DNA of 64,000 nt from Streptomyces sp. Edi2 (GCF_040253635.1 NZ_JBEJGX010000003.1:3844001-3908000); one strand, 5' to 3'. Positions 25,062-35,365 are shown, numbered from the stretch's first letter. Program-made: numbers and translations. The notes: generated from the sequence alone by a model not told the origin.

Positions 25062-25727
25062 ATGAAGCTGCTGACCGTCAATGTGGGACGGCCCGCCCCC
25101 TCCGAGCACACCGGTGCCGAGGGCGGCACGGGGATCGACAAGAGGCCCGTGGACGGCCCGGTGAGGGTCACCGCCCCCGGCCCCCAGGGCACCGGGGGCA
25201 GCGGGCTGGCCGGTGACGCGGTGGTCGACCTGCGTTTTCACGGCGGCGACGACCAGGCTGTCTACGCCTACGCGCGCGAGGACCTGGACGAGTGGGAGCG
25301 GGAACTGGGCCGCGATCTGGCCAACGGGTACTTCGGGGAGAACCTCACCACGTCGGGCGTCGACGTCACCGGCGCCCTCATCGGCGAACGCTGGCGGGTC
25401 GGCCCGCAGCTGCTGCTGGAGGTCAGTTCACCGCGGATCCCCTGCCGTACGTTCCACGGCTGGATGGGCGAGCACGGCTGGATCAAACGGTTCACCCAGG
25501 CCGCGGTGCCCGGCGCGTTTCTCCGGGTGATCGAGGAGGGCGAGATCTGCGCGGGGGACGCGGTGGAGGTGGTGCACCGCCCGGATCACGAGGTGACGAT
25601 CCGGCTGGCGTTCCAGGCGCTGACCCTCCGTCGGGAGCTGCTGCCGCGGCTGCTCGAGGCGGGCGGGGCGCTCGGGGAGGACGCCCGGGAGAAGGCGCTG
25701 AAGTACGTCGAGCGGCAGGGCGGTTGA
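25062..25727 (+). CDS. MOSC domain-containing protein (YiiM-like)
   Basis: 221 residues with a MOSC beta-barrel. The DLRFHGGDDQAVYAYAREDLDEW and GYFGENLTTSGVDV motifs and the conserved Cys in PRIPCRTF are typical of YiiM-type molybdenum-cofactor sulfurtransferase-like proteins, which reduce N-hydroxylated bases and similar substrates. A C-terminal helical 3-alpha domain ends RLAFQALTLRRELLPRLLEA. ATG at 25062 follows ACGGAGCACCG. Control by the divergent LysR regulator is likely. Confidence 0.85.
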   Translation: MKLLTVNVGRPAPSEHTGAEGGTGIDKRPVDGPVRVTAPGPQGTGGSGLAGDAVVDLRFHGGDDQAVYAYAREDLDEWERELGRDLANGYFGENLTTSGVDVTGALIGERWRVGPQLLLEVSSPRIPCRTFHGWMGEHGWIKRFTQAAVPGAFLRVIEEGEICAGDAVEVVHRPDHEVTIRLAFQALTLRRELLPRLLEAGGALGEDAREKALKYVERQGG

Positions 25728-26080
25728 GCGTGGGGCGGGGCGGGGCGGGATGGGCGTGGGGGCGGGGTGGCCGTGGGGCCTGGCGCGGGAGGGGCGTGGG
25801 CCCAGGGCGGGGTGGCCTGGGGCCTGGCGCGGGATGGGCGTAGGGGGTGGACGGGATCCCGGGAGCAGGGAGCAGGGCCCCGGGGGCGGGGCGGCACTGT
25901 GGCCGGGCGGCCGCGGGAGTCGGGTGGGCCCCGGGAGCCGGGCGTCAGCGGGCCGTGCGGGCCGGGAGCGGCGGTCCCTTTGGCCCGGTTGCCGGAGGGC
26001 GGGTTGCTCGTCCGCGCGGGCGGCCGCGTCGCCGGGGGGAGGGGCCGGGGCGGCGGGCCCCGGGCGGATAGCGTGCCCGT
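25728..26080. repeat. G-rich intergenic tract with 45-bp tandem duplication
   Basis: 353 bp with very strong G bias on the plus strand. Two head-to-tail copies of a unit of about 45 bp begin at 25761 and 25806 (GGCGGGGTGGCC...GGGCCTGGCGCGGGA). Many G3-G4 runs give strong quadruplex potential on the strand co-directional with the flanking genes. No gene is seen. Confidence 0.6.
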
Positions 26081-26854
26081 ATGACGACTGCATTGATCAC
26101 GGGAGCGACGGCGGGCATCGGGGCGGCGTTCGCCCGGCGGCTCGCGAGTGACGGCCACAGCGTGGTGCTGGTCGCGCGCGACGAGAAGCGACTGCGCGAA
26201 CAGGCCACCGAGTTGCACGACCGGCACGGCATCGAGGCCGGGGTGCTGAGCGCCGATCTGTCCACCGAGGAGGGCATCGCCGCCGTCGAGGCGCGGCTCT
26301 CGGACCCCAAGCACCCGGTGGACCTGCTGGTGAACAACGCCGGTTTCGGCAACAAGGGCGAATACCTCGAAGTCCCGATGGCCGACGAGCTCACGATGCT
26401 GAAGGTGCACTGCGAGGCGGTGCTGCGGCTGACCACGGCCGCGGTGCGCGGGATGCGGGACCGCCGGCGGGGCGCGGTGGTCAATGTGGCGTCGGTGGCG
26501 GCGTTCGTGCCGCGCGGCACCTACGGCGCGAGCAAGGCGTGGGTCGTGCAGTTCACCCAGGGCGCCGCGCGGGATCTGGCGGGCAGCGGCGTCCGGCTGA
26601 TGGCGCTGTGCCCGGGGTTCGTACGGACCGAGTTTCACCAGCGGGCCGGGATGGGGACGGACAACATCCCCGGGTGGATGTGGCTGGACGCGGACAAGCT
26701 GGTCGACGCCGCGATGAAGGATCTGACGCGGGGTAAGTCCCTGTCCATTCCGGACCCGCGGTACAAGGCGCTCATGGGCGCCGTGAAGCTGGCGCCCCGT
26801 GGAGTGCTGGGCGGCCTGACGTCCCGTACCGGCCGGAAGTACGGGCCCCGCTGA
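26081..26854 (+). CDS. SDR family oxidoreductase
   Basis: 257 residues, a classical short-chain dehydrogenase with ITGATAGIG (residues 6-14), NNAGFG (residues 87-92), the Ser of VNVASVAAFV and the catalytic YGASK (TYGASKAWV, around 147). The C-terminus ends in a KLAPRGVLGGLTSRTGRKYG segment common to DltE/YqjQ-like dehydrogenases that act on lipophilic ketones. The substrate is not visible. ATG 26081 lies at the end of the G-rich tract; no strong ribosome site is seen. Confidence 0.85.
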   Translation: MTTALITGATAGIGAAFARRLASDGHSVVLVARDEKRLREQATELHDRHGIEAGVLSADLSTEEGIAAVEARLSDPKHPVDLLVNNAGFGNKGEYLEVPMADELTMLKVHCEAVLRLTTAAVRGMRDRRRGAVVNVASVAAFVPRGTYGASKAWVVQFTQGAARDLAGSGVRLMALCPGFVRTEFHQRAGMGTDNIPGWMWLDADKLVDAAMKDLTRGKSLSIPDPRYKALMGAVKLAPRGVLGGLTSRTGRKYGPR

Positions 26855-26903
26855 CGCGGTGTGACGTCCTCCGGGCCGGGGGCAGGGGGCCGGCGCCGGT
26901 CCC

Positions 26904-29051
26904 TTATCTCCCGCCCCCCGGTACCTCCCGCCCGTCCTCTCCCGTGGGCGGGCGGGGCAGGGCCAGGTGGGCGCGGGTGCCGTCGTGCCAGGTGACCTGG
27001 ATGCCGTGGCCGGTGAGGTGGGTGGTCGCCAGGGTGTGTACGGGGGCGGGGTCAGGGTCCCCCGTCAGGGATGCCAGGGCTGCGAAGAGGGTGCCCCCGG
27101 GGTCCGCGGTGGTGCTGCCCTCCAGGACGGCGGTCCGGGTGCCGGGGCCGATGAGGGTGCTCCCCGTAGGGGTGAGGCGGGGCGGGGTGTCGTAGCCGTG
27201 CACGGGGTGGAGTTGTGCGGTGGGGCCGTCGGGCGTGGTGGCCCAGCCCGTCTGGCGTACGCGGGTGCCGGGGGCGGCTCCGGTGACCAGGTGGACGCGG
27301 AGTTCGGCACGGCCGTGGACGAGGGTGGCGGACAGGATCCGGATGCCCGGGAGGGCGCTGCCGTCGGCGTGCCGGGGTGTGTGGGTGGAGGAGGCCCGGT
27401 CGGGGCCGGTGGTGTGCGGGGTGGCGGGGCCGCGGGTGGTGAGGCGGCCGTCGAGGAGCAGACCGAAGTGGTTGTCGGGCAGGGGCTGGTCGTCGGGCGG
27501 GAGCCGGCCCTCGGGCGGGAGCTGGTGGTCAGGCGGGGTCCGGTCGACGGACAGAGGCTGGTCGCCACGCAGGGGCTGCTCGCCGCGTAAGGGCTGGCCG
27601 CGCAGAAACTGCTCGTCGCGCAGAGACTGGCCATCACCTAGGGGCCGGCCGCCGCGCAGAGACCGGCCGTCAGACATTCGCTGGTCGTCGTCGGCGGCAT
27701 CCGGCGGGAGCCGGCCGTCGGCGGTCGGGCCGGTGCGGGTGGAGTAGGCGAAGCGGGCGTAGTAGGGGTCGGGGGCGGCGAGGGTGGAGTTGCTGCCGTG
27801 GTTGTGGAGGCGGACCAGGCCGTCGGAGGCGGTGGACTGCAGGAGCAGGCCGGTGGGACCGAGGGGCCGGGCGGTGTCCGCGGTTTCGGCGGGAAGAGGT
27901 GCCTCGGGGTCGGTCCAGGCGGGGTGGCCCGCGGGGAGCAGGAGGCCGAGGAAGCCCTTGGCCGCCCAGTAGGGGGAGGCCGGACCCGAGTAGTGCTGGA
28001 GCATCGGCACGTAGGGGCCGTACCAGCCGAGCGGTAGCAGGCCGTCCCGGGTGACGGCTCCCCGGTCGAGGAAGTGGCGCAGGGCCCCGGAGGCGAGGCG
28101 CCGGGTGGCACCGGGAGCGAGCGGGGTGTGGCCGGTGAGGACGCCCAGCCACGGGGCGGCGGTGGCGGCGAAGCGGTAGGTGAGGGAGCGGCCGAACGGC
28201 AGGGGTGCGCCGTTGGCGTCGAAGAGGCGGGTGTAGCCGTCCAGTTGGGCGTGCAGGCGGGCGCCGTGGGTGGCCAGCAGCGTCCGGTCGGCGCAGAGGT
28301 GGGCGTGCAGGACCGGGTAGAAGTGCATCGCCCAGGCGTTGTAGTGGTCGAATGCGCGGTTGTCGCCGTCCGAGTACCAGCCGTCGCCGCGGTACCAGTC
28401 CTCGATACGGGTCAGCGCGCCGTCGATGGCGGCCTGCGCGCGATCGGTCTCGATGCCCGCCGCGCGCAGGAAGCCGCCGACGGTGAGGCCGAAGAGCCAC
28501 CAGTTGTTGTCCACCGGGGACGGGCCGAGGGCGGGCAGCAGCCAGTCGGCGACGCGGGCGCGGACACCGTCGTCGAGGGTGTCCCACAGCCAGGGGCGGG
28601 TCAGACGCAGTCCGAGGGCGAGCGAGGCGGCTTCGACACGGGCCTGGCGGACGGCGCCGATACGGGGCCAGGAGTCGGGGTCCGCGGACGTCAGCTGCCG
28701 TGCGTCGGTGGGACGCCGGGTGCCCGCGGCCAGGCCCTCGGCGTAACGGGAAAGGTGGGCGTGCGGGTCACGGCCGTTGTTGCCGGCGACCCGGAGGGCG
28801 GCGAGCAGGAACGTGCGGGCGAAGCCTTCGAGGCCGTCCGAGCGGGGTCCGGAGGAGCTGGGACGGGGTCCTGGCAGGGTGATCAGGCCGTGGTGCGGGG
28901 AGGCGTAGGGGGCGGTGGCGTGCAGCAGCCCGTCGGCGACCGCCTCCCAGTGGGCGCGGGTCCAGCCGGTGTACGCGCTGCGGCGGCGGTCCTCGGGCGG
29001 GAGGGGGAACCGATAGCGGTGGTGGTGGCGGCGGTCGGGGTGCTCGGACAT
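26904..29051 (-). CDS. DUF2264 domain protein (predicted carbohydrate-active (alpha/alpha)6 barrel)
   Basis: 715 residues from ATG 29051. The N-terminal 390 residues form the DUF2264 domain (helical barrel; motifs SPVDNNWWLFGLTVGGFLRA and GDGWYSDGDNRAFDHYNAWAMHFYPVLHA in outline), related to polysaccharide-active enzymes. The C-terminal beta domain is split by a low-complexity insertion of about 90 residues (27459-27720) made of LRGEQPLRGDQPL- and PPDDQPLP-like units. DUF2264 genes often sit with sugar uptake operons and hydroxyacid dehydrogenases; here a dehydrogenase is divergent at 29318. Likely role: depolymerisation or hydrolysis of uronate-type glycans (inferred). Confidence 0.8.
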   Translation of the reverse strand: MSEHPDRRHHHRYRFPLPPEDRRRSAYTGWTRAHWEAVADGLLHATAPYASPHHGLITLPGPRPSSSGPRSDGLEGFARTFLLAALRVAGNNGRDPHAHLSRYAEGLAAGTRRPTDARQLTSADPDSWPRIGAVRQARVEAASLALGLRLTRPWLWDTLDDGVRARVADWLLPALGPSPVDNNWWLFGLTVGGFLRAAGIETDRAQAAIDGALTRIEDWYRGDGWYSDGDNRAFDHYNAWAMHFYPVLHAHLCADRTLLATHGARLHAQLDGYTRLFDANGAPLPFGRSLTYRFAATAAPWLGVLTGHTPLAPGATRRLASGALRHFLDRGAVTRDGLLPLGWYGPYVPMLQHYSGPASPYWAAKGFLGLLLPAGHPAWTDPEAPLPAETADTARPLGPTGLLLQSTASDGLVRLHNHGSNSTLAAPDPYYARFAYSTRTGPTADGRLPPDAADDDQRMSDGRSLRGGRPLGDGQSLRDEQFLRGQPLRGEQPLRGDQPLSVDRTPPDHQLPPEGRLPPDDQPLPDNHFGLLLDGRLTTRGPATPHTTGPDRASSTHTPRHADGSALPGIRILSATLVHGRAELRVHLVTGAAPGTRVRQTGWATTPDGPTAQLHPVHGYDTPPRLTPTGSTLIGPGTRTAVLEGSTTADPGGTLFAALASLTGDPDPAPVHTLATTHLTGHGIQVTWHDGTRAHLALPRPPTGEDGREVPGGGR

Positions 29052-29129
29052 GGCGTCCCCTGGGGCAGCGGATGACGACCGGCCGGGACGGAGGATGACG
29101 ACCGGCCGCCGGGAATCCTTCAGGCGCGG

Positions 29130-29243
29130 CTGACCGCACGTCAAGAGAGCACCGCACATGCAAGACAGCGCCGCACATGCAACACAGCGCCGCACGTGCA
29201 AGAAGGCGCCGCGCCTCAAGGGAACGCCCCACGTGCAACACAG
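29130..29243. promoter_or_regulatory. Six 19-bp iterons in divergent promoter
   Basis: Six contiguous 19-bp direct repeats start at 29130, 29149, 29168, 29187, 29206 and 29225 (for example GCGCCGCACATGCAACACA and GCGCCGCACGTGCAAGAAG). The core is CCGCAC-RTGCAA. They fill the middle of the 266-bp gap between the DUF2264 gene (start 29051) and the hydroxyacid dehydrogenase gene (start 29318). The exact 19-bp periodicity and core conservation suggest an array of regulator sites. Confidence 0.75.
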
Positions 29244-29317
29244 CCGAGCCGGGCGCCCGGCCAGGCCGCGCGTCAAGGAACTCCGCACGCCCCACGGAAC
29301 ACGGAGGAGGAGAGCGC

Positions 29318-30397
29318 ATGACCCCACCGGAATACCACCATGACGGGCAGGCCGAAAACGAGGTGAGCACGCCCGGCGCAGCCAACCGGCGGCCCACGGT
29401 GCTCCTGGCGATGGGCCCCGGCATCGCCGAACGGCTCCTCGACGCCCGCCACCACACCCGTCTCGCGGCCCTCGCCCGTACCGACCCGCGCCTCGTCGCT
29501 CACGAACTGGCCGACCCCGCGCCCGCCGTTGCCGCCGCCCTCGCCGAGGCCGAGGTGCTGCTCACCTGCTGGGGCGCCCCGCGGCTCACCGGCCGGGTGC
29601 TGGACGCGGCCCCCCGGCTGCGCGCCGTCGTGCACGCCGCAGGATCGGTCAAACACCACCTCACCGACGCCTGCTGGGAACGCGGTATCGCCGTCGCCTC
29701 GGCCGCCGCCGCCAACGCCCTCCCGGTCGCCGAATACACCCTCGCCGCGATCCTCTTCGCCAACAAACGGGTGCTGCACGCCGCCCACCGCTACCGCGGC
29801 CTGCGCGCTGCCCACGACTGGCACCGGGAACTCGGCGCCGCCGGCAACTACCGCCGCACCGTCGGCGTCATCGGCGCCTCCCGCATCGGACGCCGCGTCA
29901 TCGAGCTGCTGCGCCCGTTCGATCTGCACGTCCTGCTGCACGACCCCTACGTGACCGACGCCGACGTCACCCGGCTCGGCGTACGTCCTGTGCCCCTCGA
30001 CGCCCTCTGCGCCGGCAGCGACATCGTCACCGTGCACGCTCCCCAGCTGCCCGCCACCCGTCATCTGCTCGGCGCCCGCGAACTGGCCCTGCTGCCCGAC
30101 GGCGCGACGTTGATCAATACCGCCCGCGGCTCGCTGGTCGACGGGGCGGCCCTGCTCCCCGAGCTGGTCTCCGGCCGCCTGCACGCCGTCCTCGACGTCA
30201 CCGAGCCCGAACTCCCGCCCGCCGGCTCCCCGTTGTACGAGCTGCCGAACGTCCTGCTCACCCCGCACGTGGCGGGGTCGCTGGGCACCGAACTCCACCG
30301 CTTGGCCGACCACGCCCTGGACGAGCTCGAACGCTATGCCCGGGGGCAACCGTTCACCGATCCCGTACGGCCGGAGCAGCTGCCCCACTCGGCCTGA
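29318..30397 (+). CDS. D-2-hydroxyacid dehydrogenase family protein
   Basis: 359 residues, NAD-dependent D-isomer 2-hydroxyacid dehydrogenase. The NAD motif appears as GVIGASRIGRRVIEL and catalytic Arg, Glu and His lie in NTARGSLVDG, the DVTEPELPP region and LLTPHVAGSLG. ATG 29318 has GGAGGAGGAGAG directly upstream; the long upstream frame is the iteron region. Probable substrates are sugar-derived 2-keto acids, consistent with the divergent DUF2264 gene and the shared 19-bp iterons. Confidence 0.85.
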   Translation: MTPPEYHHDGQAENEVSTPGAANRRPTVLLAMGPGIAERLLDARHHTRLAALARTDPRLVAHELADPAPAVAAALAEAEVLLTCWGAPRLTGRVLDAAPRLRAVVHAAGSVKHHLTDACWERGIAVASAAAANALPVAEYTLAAILFANKRVLHAAHRYRGLRAAHDWHRELGAAGNYRRTVGVIGASRIGRRVIELLRPFDLHVLLHDPYVTDADVTRLGVRPVPLDALCAGSDIVTVHAPQLPATRHLLGARELALLPDGATLINTARGSLVDGAALLPELVSGRLHAVLDVTEPELPPAGSPLYELPNVLLTPHVAGSLGTELHRLADHALDELERYARGQPFTDPVRPEQLPHSA

Positions 30398-30554
30398 CCA
30401 CCCGGCCCGAAGCGGCCCGACGACCACCGAGGCCACCGACGCCGCCGACGCCGCCGACGCCGAGAGGACGGCCCCCGGCCCGGAGGCCCCGCCCGCACAA
30501 ACAACACGCCCCGCGCCCCGCTCAACCTCACGCCCCGCCCCCCCAAAAAACGGA

Positions 30555-30589
30555 AGACCCGGCCCCCGCACACGGCAGGGACCGGGTCT
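30555..30589 (-). terminator. Rho-independent terminator of groEL
   Basis: Read on the minus strand, AGACCCGG (30582-30589 complement) pairs with CCGGGTCT (30555-30562 complement) and is followed by CCG and a run of six T (complement of AAAAAA at 30545-30550). Its position 36 bp after the groEL stop (30625) makes it the operon terminator. The DNA before it (30430-30462) holds a GCCGACGCC tandem repeat. Confidence 0.75.
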
Positions 30590-30624
30590 CGTACGTCAGG
30601 CAGCGAACTGCCCGGCGCGTTGCG

Positions 30625-32268
<1,644 letters not shown>

Positions 32269-32317
32269 TCATTGCGATCCTCGGCCACGACGTGGGGACC
32301 GCTGTCGCTCAAACGAA

Positions 32318-32364
32318 CTGCGCCCCTGCCCCGGGTTGATTAGACGCGGGAACCAGGGGCGCAG
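32318..32364. other. Hairpin between groES and groEL
   Basis: CTGCGCCCCTG (32318-32328) pairs with CAGGGGCGCAG (32354-32364) across a 25-nt loop in the groES-groEL1 spacer. It could serve as an mRNA-processing or partial termination signal that sets groES:groEL ratios; this is inference from placement. Confidence 0.55.
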
Positions 32365-32385
32365 ATCACGGCAAAACTGGGTGAC

Positions 32386-32694
32386 TTACTTCTCGACGAT
32401 CGCGAGCACGTCGCGAGCCGAGAGAACGAGGTAGTCCTCGTTGTTGTACTTCACCTCGGTGCCGCCGTACTTGCTGTAGAGCACGACGTCGCCGACGTTG
32501 ACGTCGAGCTCGACGCGCTTGCCGTCCTCGACACGGCCCGGGCCCACGGCCAGGACGACGCCCTCCTGGGGCTTCTCCTTGGCAGTGTCCGGAATGACCA
32601 GGCCCGAGGCCGTGGTCTGCTCGGCGTCGAGCGGCTGGACCACAATGCGGTCCTCAAGCGGCTTGATGGCAACCTTGGAGCTGGTGGTCGTCAC
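32386..32694 (-). CDS. groES: Co-chaperonin GroES
   Basis: 102 residues, complete Cpn10 fold: [39 protein letters not shown] sequence with the mobile loop, and [23 protein letters not shown] near the C-terminus. GroES caps GroEL1. Start ATG 32694 has AGGGGGAGGTCGG upstream. The promoter and two CIRCE sites lie 100-175 bp upstream. Confidence 0.97.
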   Translation of the reverse strand: MTTTSSKVAIKPLEDRIVVQPLDAEQTTASGLVIPDTAKEKPQEGVVLAVGPGRVEDGKRVELDVNVGDVVLYSKYGGTEVKYNNEDYLVLSARDVLAIVEK

Positions 32695-32796
32695 GATCCG
32701 ACCTCCCCCTTCGGAGATCTCACGGGGTTAACTGTCTGAGGTGGCGACCAGGTCGATCCGTCGTCGCGGGTGCCGGACCTGCCCGTCGCTGTGTGT

Positions 32797-32869
32797 CTGG
32801 CACTCCCCACTGGAGAGTGCCAACGCTGAGACTATGACGCGGTTAGCACTCGGTCAAGCGGAGTGCCAG
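32797..32869 (-). promoter_or_regulatory. groES promoter with two CIRCE operators (HrcA sites)
   Basis: Two inverted repeats of CIRCE type: CTGGCACTC-N9-GAGTGCCAA (32797-32823) and TTAGCACTC-N9-GAGTGCCAG (32843-32869). On the minus strand a strong promoter lies between and over them: -35 TTGACC (32852-32857 complement), 17-bp spacer, -10 TAGTCT (32829-32834 complement). CIRCE is the binding site of the heat-shock repressor HrcA, so the groES-groEL1 operon is heat-inducible. Confidence 0.92.
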
Positions 32870-33230
32870 CGCGGCGGGGTGCGCTTGTCTCCGCTCGGGT
32901 TGACCGGCCGCCCCGGGCCGCGGCCGGCGCGGGCCGCAACCCGCCGGCCCGCACCTTCCACGGCGGGGCCAGGCCCCGATCAGCCCCCGGCCGGAACGGG
33001 GGGCGGGACGGGTCGGGACGGGCTGAGGGCGAGACCAGGACGGGGCCGGGACGAGACGGGGACGGGACAGAAGCCGGACGACGGGCGCCTTCCCATCAAA
33101 TCGGACACACCTTCCCTTCCCTCGCAACCACGCCATGGGCTGCCTCGTCTACCTCCCCGACTGCCGGGCCGACGAACCGGGCACATCCCGGCCGGCCCGC
33201 GGCCTCGACGATCAGTGGCGGAGGAGACCC
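32870..33230. other. Intergenic region upstream of ftsW-like gene
   Basis: 361 bp between the groES promoter and the ftsW-like gene. The part at 33000-33070 is G-rich with repeated GGGACGGG units. A promoter for the rightward gene is expected near 33090-33200. I see no gene or RNA. Confidence 0.45.
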
Positions 33231-34652
33231 GTGCGTGGACAGACCAGCGTTCCCCGGGCGGCCCGGCAGCGGGAGAGCGACGCCGAGCGCACTATGACGT
33301 TCGCCGCGCTGGCCCAGGCACCGGACCGCCGGCGGACCGAGGCATGGCTGCTCGCCCTCGCCGTCCTGATCGCGGACTTCGGGTACGCCTCCACCGGCCT
33401 GTCGATGACCGGCCGGCTGCCCGGCGGGCTGGCCGGCTTCGCCATCAGCATGTTCTTCGTGGCGCTGGTCCCGCACCTGGTCCTGCGCCGCTTCGCGCCC
33501 CGCGCCGATCCGCTGATCCTGCCGCTGGCGACGCTGCTGACCGGGCTCGGCCTGGTGCTGCTGCACCGCCTGGACGTCACCTATGCGCAGACGCCCCGGC
33601 TGAAGATCGCCGAGGCGGCGAGCGGGCAGCTGGTGTGGACGGTGATCGGGGTGGCGGTCTGCATCGCGATCCTGCTGGTGCTGCGCGACCACCGCATCCT
33701 GCAGCGCTACATCTATCTGACGATGGTGGTCGCGCTGGTGCTGCTGATGGCCCCGGCCTTCTTCGGTGCCGACATGTACGGCGCCAAGCGCTGGATCCTG
33801 CTCGGGCCGCTGTCACTGCAGCCCGGCGAGTTCGTGAAGATCATGATCGCGGTGTTCTTCGCGGGCTACCTGACCGTCAACCGCGATGCCCTGGCACTGG
33901 CCGGACGCCGCGTCCTGGGCGTCCAACTGCCCCCGGGGCGGCAGCTCGCACCGATCTTCACCATCTGGGTGATCAGCCTGCTGGTGCTGGTCTTCGAACG
34001 GGACCTGGGCACGTCGCTGATCTTCTTCGGCGTCTTCGTGATCATGCTGTACATGGCGACCGAGCGCACCAGTTGGGTGCTCTGCGGCCTCGCCATGGCC
34101 GCGGTCGGCGCCACGGTCGTCGGCTCCACGGAACCGCACGTCAAGGGCCGGATCATGGCCTGGCTGCACCCGATGGACATCTTCCTGCCGGAGAAACAGC
34201 GACCGCCGGGGCTGATCTCCGACCAGGCCGCGCAGGCGCTGTTCAGCTTCGGCAGCGGCGGCATCTCGGGCAGCGGCCTCGGCCAGGGCCACCCGGAGCT
34301 GGTCGGCTTCGCCGGCAACAGCGACTTCATCCTCACCACCGTCGGCGAGGAGCTGGGGCTGGCCGGCGTGATGGTCGTGATCATGCTGTACGTGCTGCTG
34401 GCGCAGCGCGGCCTCCGTGTCGGGCTGACCGCCCGCGACCCGTTCGGCAAGCTGCTCGCGGTCGGCCTCTCCGGCGCCCTGCTCCTCCAGGTCTTCGTCG
34501 TCGCCGGCGGCGTCACCGGCCTGATCCCCCTCACCGGCAAGGCCCTCCCCTTCCTCGCCAAGGGCGGCTCGTCCCTCGTCGCGAACTGGGTGATGGTGGC
34601 CCTGCTCTTGCGGATCAGCGACCATGCGCAGCGCCGGCGTGAGCCGGCTTGA
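33231..34652 (+). CDS. FtsW/RodA/SpoVE family peptidoglycan glycosyltransferase
   Basis: 473 residues with about ten to twelve membrane helices. SEDS-family signatures are present: GAKRWILLGPLSLQPGEFVKI, FERDLGTSLIFFGVFV and the NSDFILTTVGEELGL loop with the conserved catalytic-type Asp. SEDS proteins polymerise lipid II together with a class B PBP. GTG 33231 is chosen because GGCGGAGGAGACCC precedes it; ATG 33294 would remove 21 residues. No PBP or division gene adjoins, so this is a stand-alone paralogue, perhaps for sporulation or apical growth. Confidence 0.88.
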   Translation: MRGQTSVPRAARQRESDAERTMTFAALAQAPDRRRTEAWLLALAVLIADFGYASTGLSMTGRLPGGLAGFAISMFFVALVPHLVLRRFAPRADPLILPLATLLTGLGLVLLHRLDVTYAQTPRLKIAEAASGQLVWTVIGVAVCIAILLVLRDHRILQRYIYLTMVVALVLLMAPAFFGADMYGAKRWILLGPLSLQPGEFVKIMIAVFFAGYLTVNRDALALAGRRVLGVQLPPGRQLAPIFTIWVISLLVLVFERDLGTSLIFFGVFVIMLYMATERTSWVLCGLAMAAVGATVVGSTEPHVKGRIMAWLHPMDIFLPEKQRPPGLISDQAAQALFSFGSGGISGSGLGQGHPELVGFAGNSDFILTTVGEELGLAGVMVVIMLYVLLAQRGLRVGLTARDPFGKLLAVGLSGALLLQVFVVAGGVTGLIPLTGKALPFLAKGGSSLVANWVMVALLLRISDHAQRRREPA

Positions 34653-34668
34653 TCTTTTCCCACGTTGT

Positions 34669-34920
34669 CGGCTTTCCCGCCGTGAAGGTTCTCGCCGTTT
34701 GTCGCCCGCTCCGCGGTGCGGGTCCGCTGCGCTTTGCCTCGCCCCTGATTTTGGCTTTCTCGCAGTTGCGCCTGGCGGCGGGCGGTGCCGCTGCGCGGAG
34801 CGGGGTCCGCTGCGCGGGGCTGTCGGGGTGCGGTGACGGGCCTCCGCGGGTGGGGTGCCGGACTGCTTCGCTTTACGTCCGGCACCCCACCCGCTCCGGC
34901 CCGTCCCCTCCCGTTGAGGG
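34669..34920. repeat. Hairpin element copy D (reverse orientation) with long tail
   Basis: Core hairpin: GACGGGCC (34835-34842), 18-bp arm GCGGGTGGGGTGCCGGAC (34846-34863), loop TGCTTCGCTTTAC (34864-34876), arm 34877-34894, TCC, GGCCCGTC (34898-34905). The pairing is perfect although the stem sequence differs from other copies. The tail towards the ftsW-like stop (34652) carries TTGCGCCTGGCGGCGGGC and GGCTTTCCCGCCGTG, the reverse complement of the tail of copies A and E. D and E form an inverted repeat with arms of about 250 bp. Confidence 0.8.
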
Positions 34921-34990
34921 GTGGAAAGAAGGCCGGTGGGGGTGACTGTGACTGGTCCGGCGCGCGTCGTGGACGTAGGGAACGCCCGTA

Positions 34991-35060
34991 GGCACAGGGA
35001 CGTAGCTATGGCACAGGGAATGGCCCTGGCACGGGGAATGGGCTGCGGCACGGGGAAATG
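34991..35060. repeat. Four short direct repeats between hairpin elements D and E
   Basis: GGCACAGGGA or GGCACGGGGA recurs at 34991, 35010, 35028 and 35047, a period of 18-19 bp, at the centre of the inverted repeat formed by copies D and E. No coding potential is seen. Confidence 0.6.
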
Positions 35061-35065
35061 TCTGT

Positions 35066-35350
35066 GATCGACGCCCGCCCCCGCCCACGTTCACTTCTTC
35101 ACCCACGGGAGGGGACGGGCCGGAGGGGCCGGTGTGTGGGACGTAAAGCGAAGCAGTGCCACACACCGGCCCCGGAGGCCCGTCACCGCACCCACAGCCC
35201 CGCGCAGCGGACCGGCCCGCCGCCAGGCGCAACGGCGGCAAACCCCCACGGCGGGAAAGCCGAAAACGGGGCAAGGCAAAGCGCAGCGGACCCGGCCCGC
35301 CGCCAGGCGCAACAAGAGAAACCCCCACGGCGGGAAAGCCAAAAACGTGA
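35066..35350. repeat. Hairpin element copy E with tandemly duplicated tail
   Basis: Core hairpin: GACGGGCC (35114-35121), 18-nt arm GGGGCCGGTGTGTGGGAC (35125-35142), loop GTAAAGCGAAGCA (35143-35155), arm 35156-35173 with one mismatch, GGA, GGCCCGTC (35177-35184). The tail unit of about 75 bp (GCAGCGGACC...CCACGGCGGGAAAGCC) is present twice (from 35203 and 35283). The element ends 16 bp before the start of the methyltransferase gene, so its promoter must lie in or before the element. Confidence 0.8.
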
Positions 35351-35365
35351 GACGACAATGGCACC

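Noticed and set aside
29130..29243. CRISPR array
   Set aside because: The 19-bp units are contiguous without spacers and no cas genes are near; iterons fit better.
32797..32869. CIRCE repeats as a novel inverted-repeat array
   Set aside because: They match the known HrcA operator TTAGCACTC-N9-GAGTGCTAA closely and sit in the expected place before groES.
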